NCBI GenBank assembly: GCA_009829735.1
Contig: CM020620.1
Coordinates: forward strand, 3,526,299-3,590,298
Source of the DNA: Pyropia yezoensis
Lineage: Eukaryota; Rhodophyta; Bangiophyceae; Bangiales; Bangiaceae
Length of the DNA: 64,000 nt
Direction of reading: 5' to 3'
Shown here piece by piece: positions 53,978 to 62,230 of the stretch (its first letter is position 1; each line of letters opens with the position of its first letter). Position numbers and translations under genes: made by a program. The notes below the pieces were generated by a model, which saw only the letters and a list, made by a program, of their open reading frames with translations, ran no database searches and was not told the origin of the DNA.

Positions 53978-55564
53978 CGCGGCGCCGGCGCCGAAGGAGG
54001 GAGAGCGAAAGGGGCCCGAGCACGCGCACGCGCACGCGCACGCGCAAGCCTCGGAGGGTGAGCGTGAACAGCGGAAAGGAGGGGGGGAGGTCCCCTGGGG
54101 ACAGATGGAGGCTCCCTCGCACGTTACGTCAAGACTCCGGCCGGGGGAGGGGTGTGCCCCGCGAGCACGCGAAGGTCGTCGGAGCTAGGCCCCCTTGCAT
54201 GCCTCTTGGCTCAAGTCCAGGATCTAGCGCACTAAGTGTGCTAGACATACCAACTTGACACCACCGCTGTGCCGGGACATCCCTCGTCTTCCACGTGGTC
54301 ACGTTGAGGAGTCCAGCAAGATGTGACAACGCATTGGTATTATTTTCTTCAAGTCAGATAGTTACAGTGCTGGAGGCAATGCAATCCTCTAGTGTGAATA
54401 CGCTTATGTCCCACGCTGTTACTGTCAGCCCAGGAGCTTCTCACGCCCAGTTGACCGTCAAGAAGGCGCCCCATTGGACACACAGGCGCGAGCACGCCGT
54501 CAATGCCAGCCTCTTAATAGCCGAAGCTTGGCCGCCAGACGCGCCCTCGACGGTGTGGCGGATATCCGCGGGTGCGGAGAGCATGAGCTTCCCTCTGGCC
54601 ATGGTGAGCACCCCCAGTTAGTCATTCCCCAGTCTCACCCTCACCCGGATCCTTATGGCAGGCATGGTGGTGAAGGTGGCGGTGAACCTGACGGGCTTTT
54701 TCGCGTCTCTCGAGTCGAGGGCCGTTCGTCTGTGTGGGTTGCCGCTGTACACAGCACACACATGTGGCCTCGGCTGCGAGCGCTCGCGCTCGCAGCCGAG
54801 GGCGCGCCCGCGGGTTGTGGCGGCGCATTGAATTCGACCGAGTCCGCCTTCAGAGTGACGCTCATCCATCTGCCGAGGCCGAGCCATCCCCGCGTGGCCG
54901 TGCCGTCACCTTCCTCCCTGCTGGCCTGCCTGCTGTACCGCAGCTGTCCGCTTCCCTCTCACCACCCGGCTGCCTGCCACCGGTTCCCGTCGATGCTTCG
55001 GCATTAGCTTGAGCTTAGCTCCCCTCCCCCACCTGGGCTAGTGAGCTTCACGCCCCCTAGGGTGGGCACCCCCTGCCATCCCCATTGCACCCGTGGCCGT
55101 CCCGTGCGGCTCGTCGCGGCAGGCATGACGTTGGTGGTGATGAGCAGGCTTGGGGTTTGCCGCGTTGTGGGGGCCGTCGAGTGTCGGCTCACGCCCGCGC
55201 CCGGCGGCATGCGGGGTAGGGCGAAAGCTCCCGTGAGTGGCGCAGCGCGTTGAATGTACCCTTCCCGCCTCCAGTTCGAGGCTCCTGCCGCCCATCCTAC
55301 CCCACCCCCCTCCTCTCAATGTGCCCTCGATATGAAGGCGTGAGCGGGGGGCTTTGACGCGGCCGGAAGTTCTCGACGCTTTCCCCCTCACTGCGGAGCC
55401 GTCGTCGTCTCCATCCCGCGCTGCTATGCCGTCACCCTGATCACAGCAGGGCTGTCTCCTTTCACGCTGCGCCTCCCATCTTGCGGCGACTGTCCTCCCA
55501 CATCTCTGCTCTACACTCCGTTCTGCGGCCTTCCTCCCCCCCCCTCCCCCTACCCCCTCCCCAC
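53978..55564. other. Long divergent spacer with microsatellite and hairpins
   Basis: It contains a (GCACGC)n microsatellite at about 54018-54045. A near-perfect small hairpin lies at about 54220-54243 (TCTAGCGCAC/GTGTGCTAGA). A perfect 32-bp inverted repeat lies at 54769-54800 (14-bp arms CTCGGCTGCGAGCG/CGCTCGCAGCCGAG, loop CTCG). 54200-54620 is noticeably less GC-rich. Short ORFs are present on both strands, but none is convincing. Confidence 0.55.
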
Positions 55565-57355
55565 ATGGCACGTGGTTTCGCCCTTCCCCGTGGTTTGCAC
55601 GTCTTGTCATCCCCGCGTTCCCCCCGTGACAAGCCCGTGCGGCTCCTCGTGGCGGTGCTAGTGGTGGTTGCGGTGAGCGTGGTAGTGGTGGCAGTTGGCT
55701 TGGCGGGCTTTGTAGCGTCGGGAGGTCGCCTGGTGTCGGCCCGGTCGGTAGCCTGGGGTGGAGGGGCGCGCCTGCGAGCGGCCGCGCCTGTGGTGGCGGC
55801 GTCCGAGGTGGCCGCGTCCGACGCGGCAGCAGCGGTGGCGGCCGACGCGGCGGCAGCTGCGGGAGGGGCAGTCGGTCATGGCGGGGTGGGCGCCCCTGGT
55901 AAGGCGACAGGAGCTACTCAGGAGGGAGGGCTAGGGGTCCCTGCGGTGTCGGCGATTGACGCGCCGGCCACTCCGCGAGTCACCACGGGTGACGAGCCGG
56001 AGTCTGCTGGTGACACGGCGGCCACGGCGAGGGACGCGTGGAGCGTGCCAGCGGCCGCGGCCGTAGGGGAGACGGACCCCGCCGTGGATGCTGCGGTTGC
56101 GGGGGAGGGTGCACCCGCCGCGGCCGCCACAGCATCGGCGCCGTCACCCGACGGGGCAGCAGCCGACTTGTCTGTGACAGAGGTGGTGGGCGGCGTCCCG
56201 CCGGGCGTGTTTTCCGCGGGCGACGCGGTGGCAGCTCCAGAGGCGGTTGTTGACGCAGCGGTCGCCGCCGCCGCGGACGATGTGACTGTCGCTGCGCTCC
56301 CCGTGGCGACTACCCCCGCCGTGTCGGCGGAGCCTCTCCCTCCCCCCCCCCCAGGGGGTGACCCCGACCACCCCGCCTACTCGGTGCGGGGTGCGCCGCC
56401 TGTGACGGTCCTGGCTACTCCCCCCGACGCGGCCATCCCAGCCGGCCGTGGCCGTATTGCGTTGCTATTTCTCACCACTGGTGACCTGGCCTTTGAGGGC
56501 CTATGGCGCGAGTGGCTGGCGCCTGCTGGGGACCGTGCCGTCGTCCGAGTGCACTGTGACCACGCGAGCGCCGACGTGACGAGTGAGTGGCTTAATTCCC
56601 ACCGGACCGCCAAGACGGTGGCCACCGAGTGGGGCCGGCCGAGCCTCACCGCCGCCATGCGAATGCTCCTCGTTGATGCGGCCTCGGCCGACACCCCCGA
56701 GCGTCCGATTGTTAAGTACGTCTTTCTCTGCGGGCGCTCCGTGCCCATCCAGACCTTTGACTATGTGTACGCGGCCTTGACCGCCGACGGGGATAACTGG
56801 CTATCCCGGCAGGTGCCCGACAACCACCTGCTGTCGTTGCCCAAAAGCCTCCAGTGGATGGTGCTGAACCGTCCATCTGTGGCAGCCGTTGTCGACGCGC
56901 GCCACGCGGCAGCAATGGCTGGCCTCGTTGCCGCCGGGAAACTCGAGTGGAACGTCGAGACGGACGAATTCTTTGCCGCCGCTGTCGTGGGGCAGACCGG
57001 CTTGATGACGGCCGCCGCCAACCGATCGGCCATGTGGTCGGTGTGGGACCGAGGTGCCTCTTCCCCGCGAGTGCACCACGTCTTTGGGGAACCAGAGCTG
57101 GCCTCCCTGCGGGCAGCCAAGGCTGCGGGGGTCCTATGGGCGCGAAAGTTTTCCAGCTCTTCTGGCCTGGTGGCAGAGCTTGGCCTTCATCGCGAGGGCG
57201 ACCCGTTTTCGGCGCGCACCCTTTATCCCTACACCACCAACTGGCATGTCGTGGAGCGTTATGGGCTTGGCGCTGACGGCTTTCGAGGGCGAGTCGAAGA
57301 CCGCCACCGGGTGGCGGTGTGGACGGCGGATGAAGGCTGGCGGCAGGGCCGGTGA
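55565..57355 (+). CDS. GT14-type (core-2/I-branching) glycosyltransferase, type II membrane protein
   Basis: The ATG at 55565 gives 596 residues. A basic start (MARGFALPRGLH) is followed at about residues 25-50 by one hydrophobic segment (LLVAVLVVVAVSVVVVAVGL), the signal anchor of a Golgi type II protein. About 220 residues of Ala/Val/Gly-rich stem come next. The catalytic domain starts with GRIALLFLTTGDLAFEGLWREWL, then VVRVHCDH, WGRPSLTAAMRMLL and YVFLCGRSVPIQTFDYVY. Later it has LEWNVETDEFFAAAVVG and YPYTTNWHV. This is the core-2/I-branching pattern seen in animal GCNTs and plant GT14 enzymes, which transfer sugars to glycans or arabinogalactan proteins. The donor and acceptor cannot be told here. 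It ends in TGA. Confidence 0.82.
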   Translation: MARGFALPRGLHVLSSPRSPRDKPVRLLVAVLVVVAVSVVVVAVGLAGFVASGGRLVSARSVAWGGGARLRAAAPVVAASEVAASDAAAAVAADAAAAAGGAVGHGGVGAPGKATGATQEGGLGVPAVSAIDAPATPRVTTGDEPESAGDTAATARDAWSVPAAAAVGETDPAVDAAVAGEGAPAAAATASAPSPDGAAADLSVTEVVGGVPPGVFSAGDAVAAPEAVVDAAVAAAADDVTVAALPVATTPAVSAEPLPPPPPGGDPDHPAYSVRGAPPVTVLATPPDAAIPAGRGRIALLFLTTGDLAFEGLWREWLAPAGDRAVVRVHCDHASADVTSEWLNSHRTAKTVATEWGRPSLTAAMRMLLVDAASADTPERPIVKYVFLCGRSVPIQTFDYVYAALTADGDNWLSRQVPDNHLLSLPKSLQWMVLNRPSVAAVVDARHAAAMAGLVAAGKLEWNVETDEFFAAAVVGQTGLMTAAANRSAMWSVWDRGASSPRVHHVFGEPELASLRAAKAAGVLWARKFSSSSGLVAELGLHREGDPFSARTLYPYTTNWHVVERYGLGADGFRGRVEDRHRVAVWTADEGWRQGR

Positions 57356-57643
57356 GGGACGGGTGGGGTGGCGGTGCTGGGGGAATGAAACACATACGCA
57401 GACGGCTAAGTGGGCAAGTGGGGCAGGCAAGGTGCCAATGTGGCTGAGCTGTTGCGAACCGTGACTCGCGCCGCTGACTTCTCATCCGCACGAAAGACAA
57501 CAGCGGGCGTCCAGAATACACCCGGTCGCAGCAACTTCTGTACGCTGGCGAGTGTACTGGCACATGCATGGTCAGGCGACCTGGGACCTGCAGGTCAGCA
57601 CCGGCCTGGCACTCCCAATGGCGGTCGGCCGCTGTACCGCTGC

Positions 57644-59283
57644 TCACCTCTTGCCCGCCGTCGACAACGCGCACGGGGGGCGGGCCTCCCCTCCCCCTAT
57701 TTGGGCGGCATGGACTGTCATGCGGAGAGTGAGGCCGAGCCACCGCGTCACACCCGTGCGCAACCACGACCACCGCCACTGCCGCCGCCGCCCCGGCCAG
57801 CAGGGTCGTCGCGGTGCCCCCTCGCAGCGGCGTCGCTCCTCCCCCCCCCCCGGGAGGACCCCCTGCACCCCCCCCACTGTCACCACCACCACCGCCGCCA
57901 GTGGCGGCGGAGCCTCCCCCCCCTGCGGCTCGAGCAGCCGCAGCGCGCGGAGGCGCTCCGTCGGCCGCAGCGGCGGCGGCGGCCGCACCCCCGCCATCGC
58001 TGCGAGCAGCGACGGCGGCGACAGGCCAATATCCGTCGCCATCAGTGGTGGCCGCAGCGGCCTACCGCGAACACCCACACTCCCACCAGCGGTGGCGGTG
58101 GTCGCAGCGGCGGCGGCGGTGCTAATGCCGGCGGTCGCCACGCCGCCGCCGCCGTCACCGCCGCCACCCGCCGCCACCCCGCGGGACAGCAAAAGCAGCA
58201 ACGTCGGTGGCGGCGGGGGCGGCAAGCCGCCGCCGCCGCCGCCGCCGCTGCCGCCGCCGCCGCCACGACCCGCCGCCGGCGGGGACGCTCCCCCGAACGG
58301 CTCCCCCCAGCCGCCCGGCGACGCTGCCGCACGTGCCGACGGGGAGGCAGCGGCCCGCCCCGGCGGCGAGCCCAGCCCCCCGCGGCCGCCCAGCGACGCG
58401 GCGCCCCGCGACCCGGGGCTGAACGGCGGGCCCGGCGGGTGGGCAGCGGCGGCGGGCGCACCCACGGGGGCGCCCGTCCCCCCCGCCCTCCCCGCCGCAC
58501 TGCCCGCGGCGGCGAGGGCGCGGTTCACATCGGCGGCGACCGCCGCCCGCCGGGCCGCCGCCGCTGCCGCGCGGCGGGCCGCCGACAGGGTGGCGGCCTT
58601 GCCCGCCGTCACCGCCCCCGCGGCGGTCGACGACGCGGTCACCGCCGTGGCCAGCGGCCGCCACGTGGCGCCCCGTCCCGAGCGGAGGCGACGGGAGAGG
58701 GAGGTGGCGGCAGGTGCGGCAGGCACGGCGGGCCGCCGGTCCCGGTGGGGGTGCAGGGTCAGCCGCAGCGGCGCCTCGACACGCGCGGCCAGGTTCGCGT
58801 CGCCCAGCGGCCCCCCCCCCCGCCACCATAATCGCCTTCGCCGCCGTCGCCGCCGCCCGCAGCGTCGGCGGCGGGCCCACCGGGCGCCGTCCCCGCCGCC
58901 AACGCGGCAGAGAGGCGCGTGCCAATGCCCATCGCGTCGACCGAAACGGTGTACGCATCGGGGCGGAGGAGGATGCGGGCGGGCGCGCCCGCCGCGGCGG
59001 CCGCCGTGTGGTCGAGCACAACCGCGACCAGACAGCCGACGGCGTCGTGGCAGCATGCCGCCGGCGGTAGCTCCTCAAGAGGGGGCAGCAGGCCCAGCGA
59101 CAGGGACCGCAGCAGGACGGCCGACGCCCGGTCGTAGGGGACGCGGGGGAGCGTCGCGGCGGCGGCCACCTTGGTCGGTGACGGCGTACCGCCGCCGCTG
59201 CCACCGCCACCGCCACCGCGACACCGTGCTGGGGACACCGTGCTGGGGACACCGTGTTGCCAGTAAAGTTTAGGCTGTTTCAC
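57644..59283 (-). CDS. Spt20-like SAGA complex subunit, with a frame change at a C run
   Basis: From 59283 the minus strand reads PRVPYDRASAVLLRSLSLGL, LPPLEELP, then CHDAVGCLVAVVLDHT and ARILLRPDAYTVSVDAM. This matches the conserved core of Spt20: a helix, an LxELP region, a GCLxVEIxDHR strand and the LLRP motif. Spt20 holds the SAGA histone acetyltransferase complex together. The frame then meets a run of eleven C at 58811-58821; a one-base change there continues it into the frame that ends at a TGA at 57644. The remaining 400 residues are Ala/Gly/Pro-rich. The usual N-terminal part of the domain is missing, so an upstream exon near the minisatellite is likely. The match rests on short motifs only. 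Confidence 0.55.
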
Positions 59284-59399
59284 GACCCCCAGTTCCCACA
59301 GGTAACCAACATGATATATATTTTAGGCATGCAATCTATAGTTCAGTTTCGGTACGAATTTTTGGCTTGTGCCACGTGGACTGTCCGTGTTGATTCACA
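59284..59399. other. Short A/T-rich spacer
   Basis: This is an A/T-rich stretch (ATGATATATATTTTAGGC near 59310) just upstream of the Spt20-like frame. It may be promoter or intron sequence of that gene. Three copies of GGGGACACCGTG lie just inside the gene start (59225-59260). Confidence 0.4.
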
Positions 59400-59553
59400 G
59401 TGCCGACTGGCCCGCGAGTGAGTGCCGACTGGCCCGCGAGTGAGTGCCGACTGGCCCGCGAGTGAGTGCCGACTGGCCCGCGAGTGAGTGCCGACTGGCC
59501 CGCGAGTGAATGCCGACTGGCCCGCGAGTAATTTCCGACTGGCCCGCGAGTGA
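59400..59553. repeat. 22-bp minisatellite, seven copies
   Basis: Seven head-to-tail units each contain CCGACTGGCCCGCGAGT. The first five are identical and the last two have one to three changes. The unit length is not a multiple of three, so it is unlikely to be coding. Confidence 0.95.
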
Positions 59554-59716
59554 GTGCCATGGGGACACCGTTGGGGGTGGAGATGGCGGGGGGGTGGGGG
59601 CGCTCAGCCGGAGGCGGACATGTTTTCGACTGAGCCCGACGTCAGCCCCTACTTTAACCCGAGTATTGGTGGTGGCCGCCTCGGAGCGCGCCCGTGCCGA
59701 CGCGGCCGACGCGGCC
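59554..59716. other. Spacer between minisatellite and tandem duplication
   Basis: A plus-strand ATG at 59620 opens MFSTEPDVSPYFNPSIGG, which looks protein-like, but the frame then turns Arg/Gly-rich. I cannot decide whether it is coding. Confidence 0.3.
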
Positions 59717-60214
59717 GCCGCGGCCGCAGCGGCCGCGCGCCGGGCGCGGATGGCCGCGCGGGCGGTGGCAGGCGCTCGAGTACCCGTCGTGCCCCCAGTG
59801 GTAGGCGGAGTGGGCGCCGCAGTCAGCGCAGGGGGGGTGCCCCCGCCGCCGGGGGGGGTCGAGTGGGATGCCCCTTTCCTGGTGGGGGAGGGGGTGTACG
59901 CGGATGCCATTACAGGGGGAGAGGCGGCCGTCGCGGCGGCGCTCGGTGGGGAAGGGGCGCCGGCGGAGGGTGTCCCCGCCGGGAGGGGAGCGGGGGGGGG
60001 GCACTGGCGGCGGTGGAGGTGGTGGTGGTGCCAGTGGCGGTGCGCCCGCCGACGCTGCTGCCGGTGGGACTGCCGCTGCAGCGGAAGTACCAGGTGCTGG
60101 GGGGAACTCCGCGGCTGTGGGAACGGCGGCCGACGGCAGCGGTGGCGGTGCGCCCGCCGCTGCTACCGCCAGTTGTGGGGCATCCTGTGGCTCGGGGGCG
60201 GATGCAGCCGCGAG
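59717..60214. repeat. 498-bp tandem duplication, copy A
   Basis: It is repeated immediately at 60215-60712 with an offset of exactly 498 bases. I find three base differences. The length is a multiple of three, so an ORF on either strand would keep its frame. The plus strand reads VEWDAPFLVGEGVYADA in one frame before a ten-base G run, and the minus strand reads GHPPCADCGAHSAYHWGHDG. Coding status is unresolved. Confidence 0.95.
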
Positions 60215-60712
60215 GCCGCGGCCGCAGCGGCCGCGCGCCGGGCGCGGATGGCCGCGCGGGCGGTGGCAGGCGCTCGAGTACCCGTCGTGCCCCCAGTGGT
60301 AGGCGGAGTGGGCGCCGCAGTCAGCGCAGGGGGGGTGCCCCCGCCGCCGGGGGGGGTCGAGTGGGATGCCCCTTTCCTGGTGGGGGAGGGGGTGTACGCG
60401 GATGCCAATACAGGGGGGGAGGCGGCCGTCGCGGCGGCGCTCGGTGGGGAAGGGGCGCCGGCGGAGGGTGTCCCCGCCGGGAGGGGAGCGGGGGGGGGGC
60501 ACTGGCGGCGGTGGAGGTGGTGGTGGTGCCAGTGGCGGTGCGCCCGCCGACGCTGCTGCCGGTGGGACTGCCGCTGCAGCGGAAGTACCAGGTGCTGGGG
60601 GGAACTCCGCGGCTGTGGGAACGGCGGCCGACGGCAGCGGTGGCGGTGCGCCCGCCGCTGCTACCGCCAGTTGTGGGGCATCCAGTGGCTCGGGGGCGGA
60701 TGCAGCCGCGAG
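60215..60712. repeat. 498-bp tandem duplication, copy B
   Basis: This is the second copy of 59717-60214, about 99% identical. Similarity ends after GCAGCCGCGAGG. Confidence 0.95.
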
Positions 60713-61147
60713 GGCGGCGGCCGGTGGCGGCGACGGTGAGCCCGCCGCAACTGTTGCTTGTGGGGCAGCCTTTGGTGCAGGTGGGGCTGCCGCCGCCGAG
60801 CCTGGGGCTGATGGGCGCGATGGCGACCGCGGCGACGGTGCCGCCGCCACGGACGCGGGCGATCCCGCGGCGGCGGGGGAGTCGGTCGCGGGTGGCGGCG
60901 ACGGCCAGCGGGCCGGGGCGCCCCCTGCCCCCCAGCCCCTTCCAGGGCTGCGCCTCCACCGCCTAACAGCCAAAGTGCACCACCTCCCCCCTCTGCCCTC
61001 GGCGGTTCCCCCCCCTGCCACCACCCGCCCCCCCTGCTGCTTACCCAACCAGGGCTGTGCAAGCTCCGCCACCGCCGGCGCGCCGCGGCAGCAGGCGAGA
61101 AGCAGCTGCGCATCCAGACGGGCCTGGACCCCCCCCCCCCCCCAAGG
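60713..61147. other. GC-rich stretch downstream of the transporter fragment
   Basis: Several frames are open on both strands without a recognisable domain. It may contain the true 3' end of the ammonium transporter gene, joined by an intron, but no splice site pair stood out. Confidence 0.35.
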
Positions 61148-61423
61148 TCACCCTCCGCAGCCTCCTTCAAGTGGTTGGCGCCGCCGCGTCGGCGGCATCG
61201 ACGGGCACGACTCGGTTGCCTGGCACGCCAACAGCCGCCAGCCATTCGCAAAGGCGGCTCCAAAGTGGGCGGCACGAAAGCCCGCCGCCGCCTGGGGGGT
61301 GGCGGCGGAAGAGAGGCCTACAGAGGCGAGGCCCCACAGCACCCCCGCGCCGTGGATGGAGACCGCGTCGAGCGGGTCGTCGATGCGGAGGGCGCGCATG
61401 GCGCGGGAAGCGGCCATGTATAT
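61148..61423 (-). pseudogene. Ammonium transporter, 3' fragment, cut by E3
   Basis: Directly after the end of the E3 LTR the minus strand reads IYMAASRAMRALRIDDPLDA, then VSIHGAGVLWGLASVGLSS. The RIDDPLDAV.VHG..G.WG.LAVGL signature is diagnostic of AMT/Mep/Rh ammonium transporters and covers the end of one membrane helix, the conserved loop and the start of the next. E3 has inserted inside this exon, so everything upstream lies beyond the element and outside the window. The sequence after GLSS (about 50 residues to a TGA at 61148) does not resemble the expected final helix. The exon may end early, or a frame change may be present. The allele with the insertion should be non-functional. Confidence 0.82.
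61419..61423. repeat. Expected target-site duplication of E3, left copy (TATAT)
   Basis: These are the five bases outside the E3 LTR. The partner would be beyond the window, so this is a prediction. Confidence 0.4.
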
Positions 61424-61892
61424 TGTGGCAAAAACCACAAGCACACACGGCACCCAAGTTGGGGCGGTGTGCCAGGGCTGCCTCCCGTGTCGGGGGAACC
61501 GGAAGAAGTGCAAGTCGCACACACTCCGTCCCTGTTGTGGGGCAAACCCCCCACGGACAAACAAGAAGATGGTGTGTGGTCCAACAGTTTCTTGGTCGGG
61601 ACGGGGACGCAGGGCCAAGCCCCGCTGTCCCTCCCCTTATCCCCCCAGGGTCCACTCAGAATCTCGCCACTCAGAATCTCCCACCCCAGCACCTGCCCAC
61701 CGGGCCACACGAAAATTCAAGACGATAAATGCAGAAAACCCTCAAATCCAAGTTGGATTTACTACTAAGCTAACTATCCCAAACTTAGGGAATATGGACC
61801 CAAATGCAGGGGGAGGAACGGATCAGGCTAGTGGCCTGCCGCCCCTTGCATGGCACGTGTTGCCCCCCTACCTGGGGGTCAATACTGCCACA
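61424..61892 (-). repeat. E3 3' LTR
   Basis: It begins TGTGGCA and ends TGCCACA, a perfect 7-bp terminal inverted repeat. It is bounded on the left by transporter coding sequence and on the right by a polypurine tract. It is less GC-rich than its flank. Its partner is outside the window. Confidence 0.78.
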
Positions 61893-61905
61893 CTCCCCTC
61901 TCCTC
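61893..61905 (-). other. E3 polypurine tract
   Basis: The minus strand reads GAGGAGAGGGGAG directly before the LTR. Confidence 0.7.
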
Positions 61906-62230
61906 AGTTCCGACCGACCCGGTCGGCCCTGTGAGGGGGTGCGTAAACGCACGTCTCGGCGTTGGGGGCGCGACTTGCTGTCCCCCATCGAGTACGTAAC
62001 ACGGATGTGGAGGCGGTCACGTTGACCGCCCCTCTCCTCAAGCTTGCCCACTCGGCAGCTTGCTCTCCTCAGTTCACACTTCACCATCACCACCACCTCC
62101 CCTTCACCTTCCACTGGGCCGCCCCACGCTGGGGAGGCCACCCGTATACCCACGATCCGAGTCCCCCTCAACTCGAGGCGGGTCTCGTGCTGCGATAGCC
62201 AGAGCGTCTCTCCCCAACTTGGGGAGAGCC
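61906..62230 (+). other. E3 leader of the antisense ORF with hairpins
   Basis: Perfect inverted repeats occur at 62012-62030 (GGCGGTCA/TGACCGCC, loop CGT) and at 62208-62228 (10-bp arms CTCTCCCCAA/TTGGGGAGAG around one C). The second ends two bases before the ORF start codon, where it could hinder or tune initiation. Confidence 0.6.

Noticed and set aside
54474-55007. Plus-strand frame of 177 codons in the divergent spacer
   Set aside because: It has no plausible start context or motif and spans the 32-bp hairpin.
59400-59553. Possible CRISPR-like array
   Set aside because: The units are directly abutting with no unique spacers, and the genome is eukaryotic.
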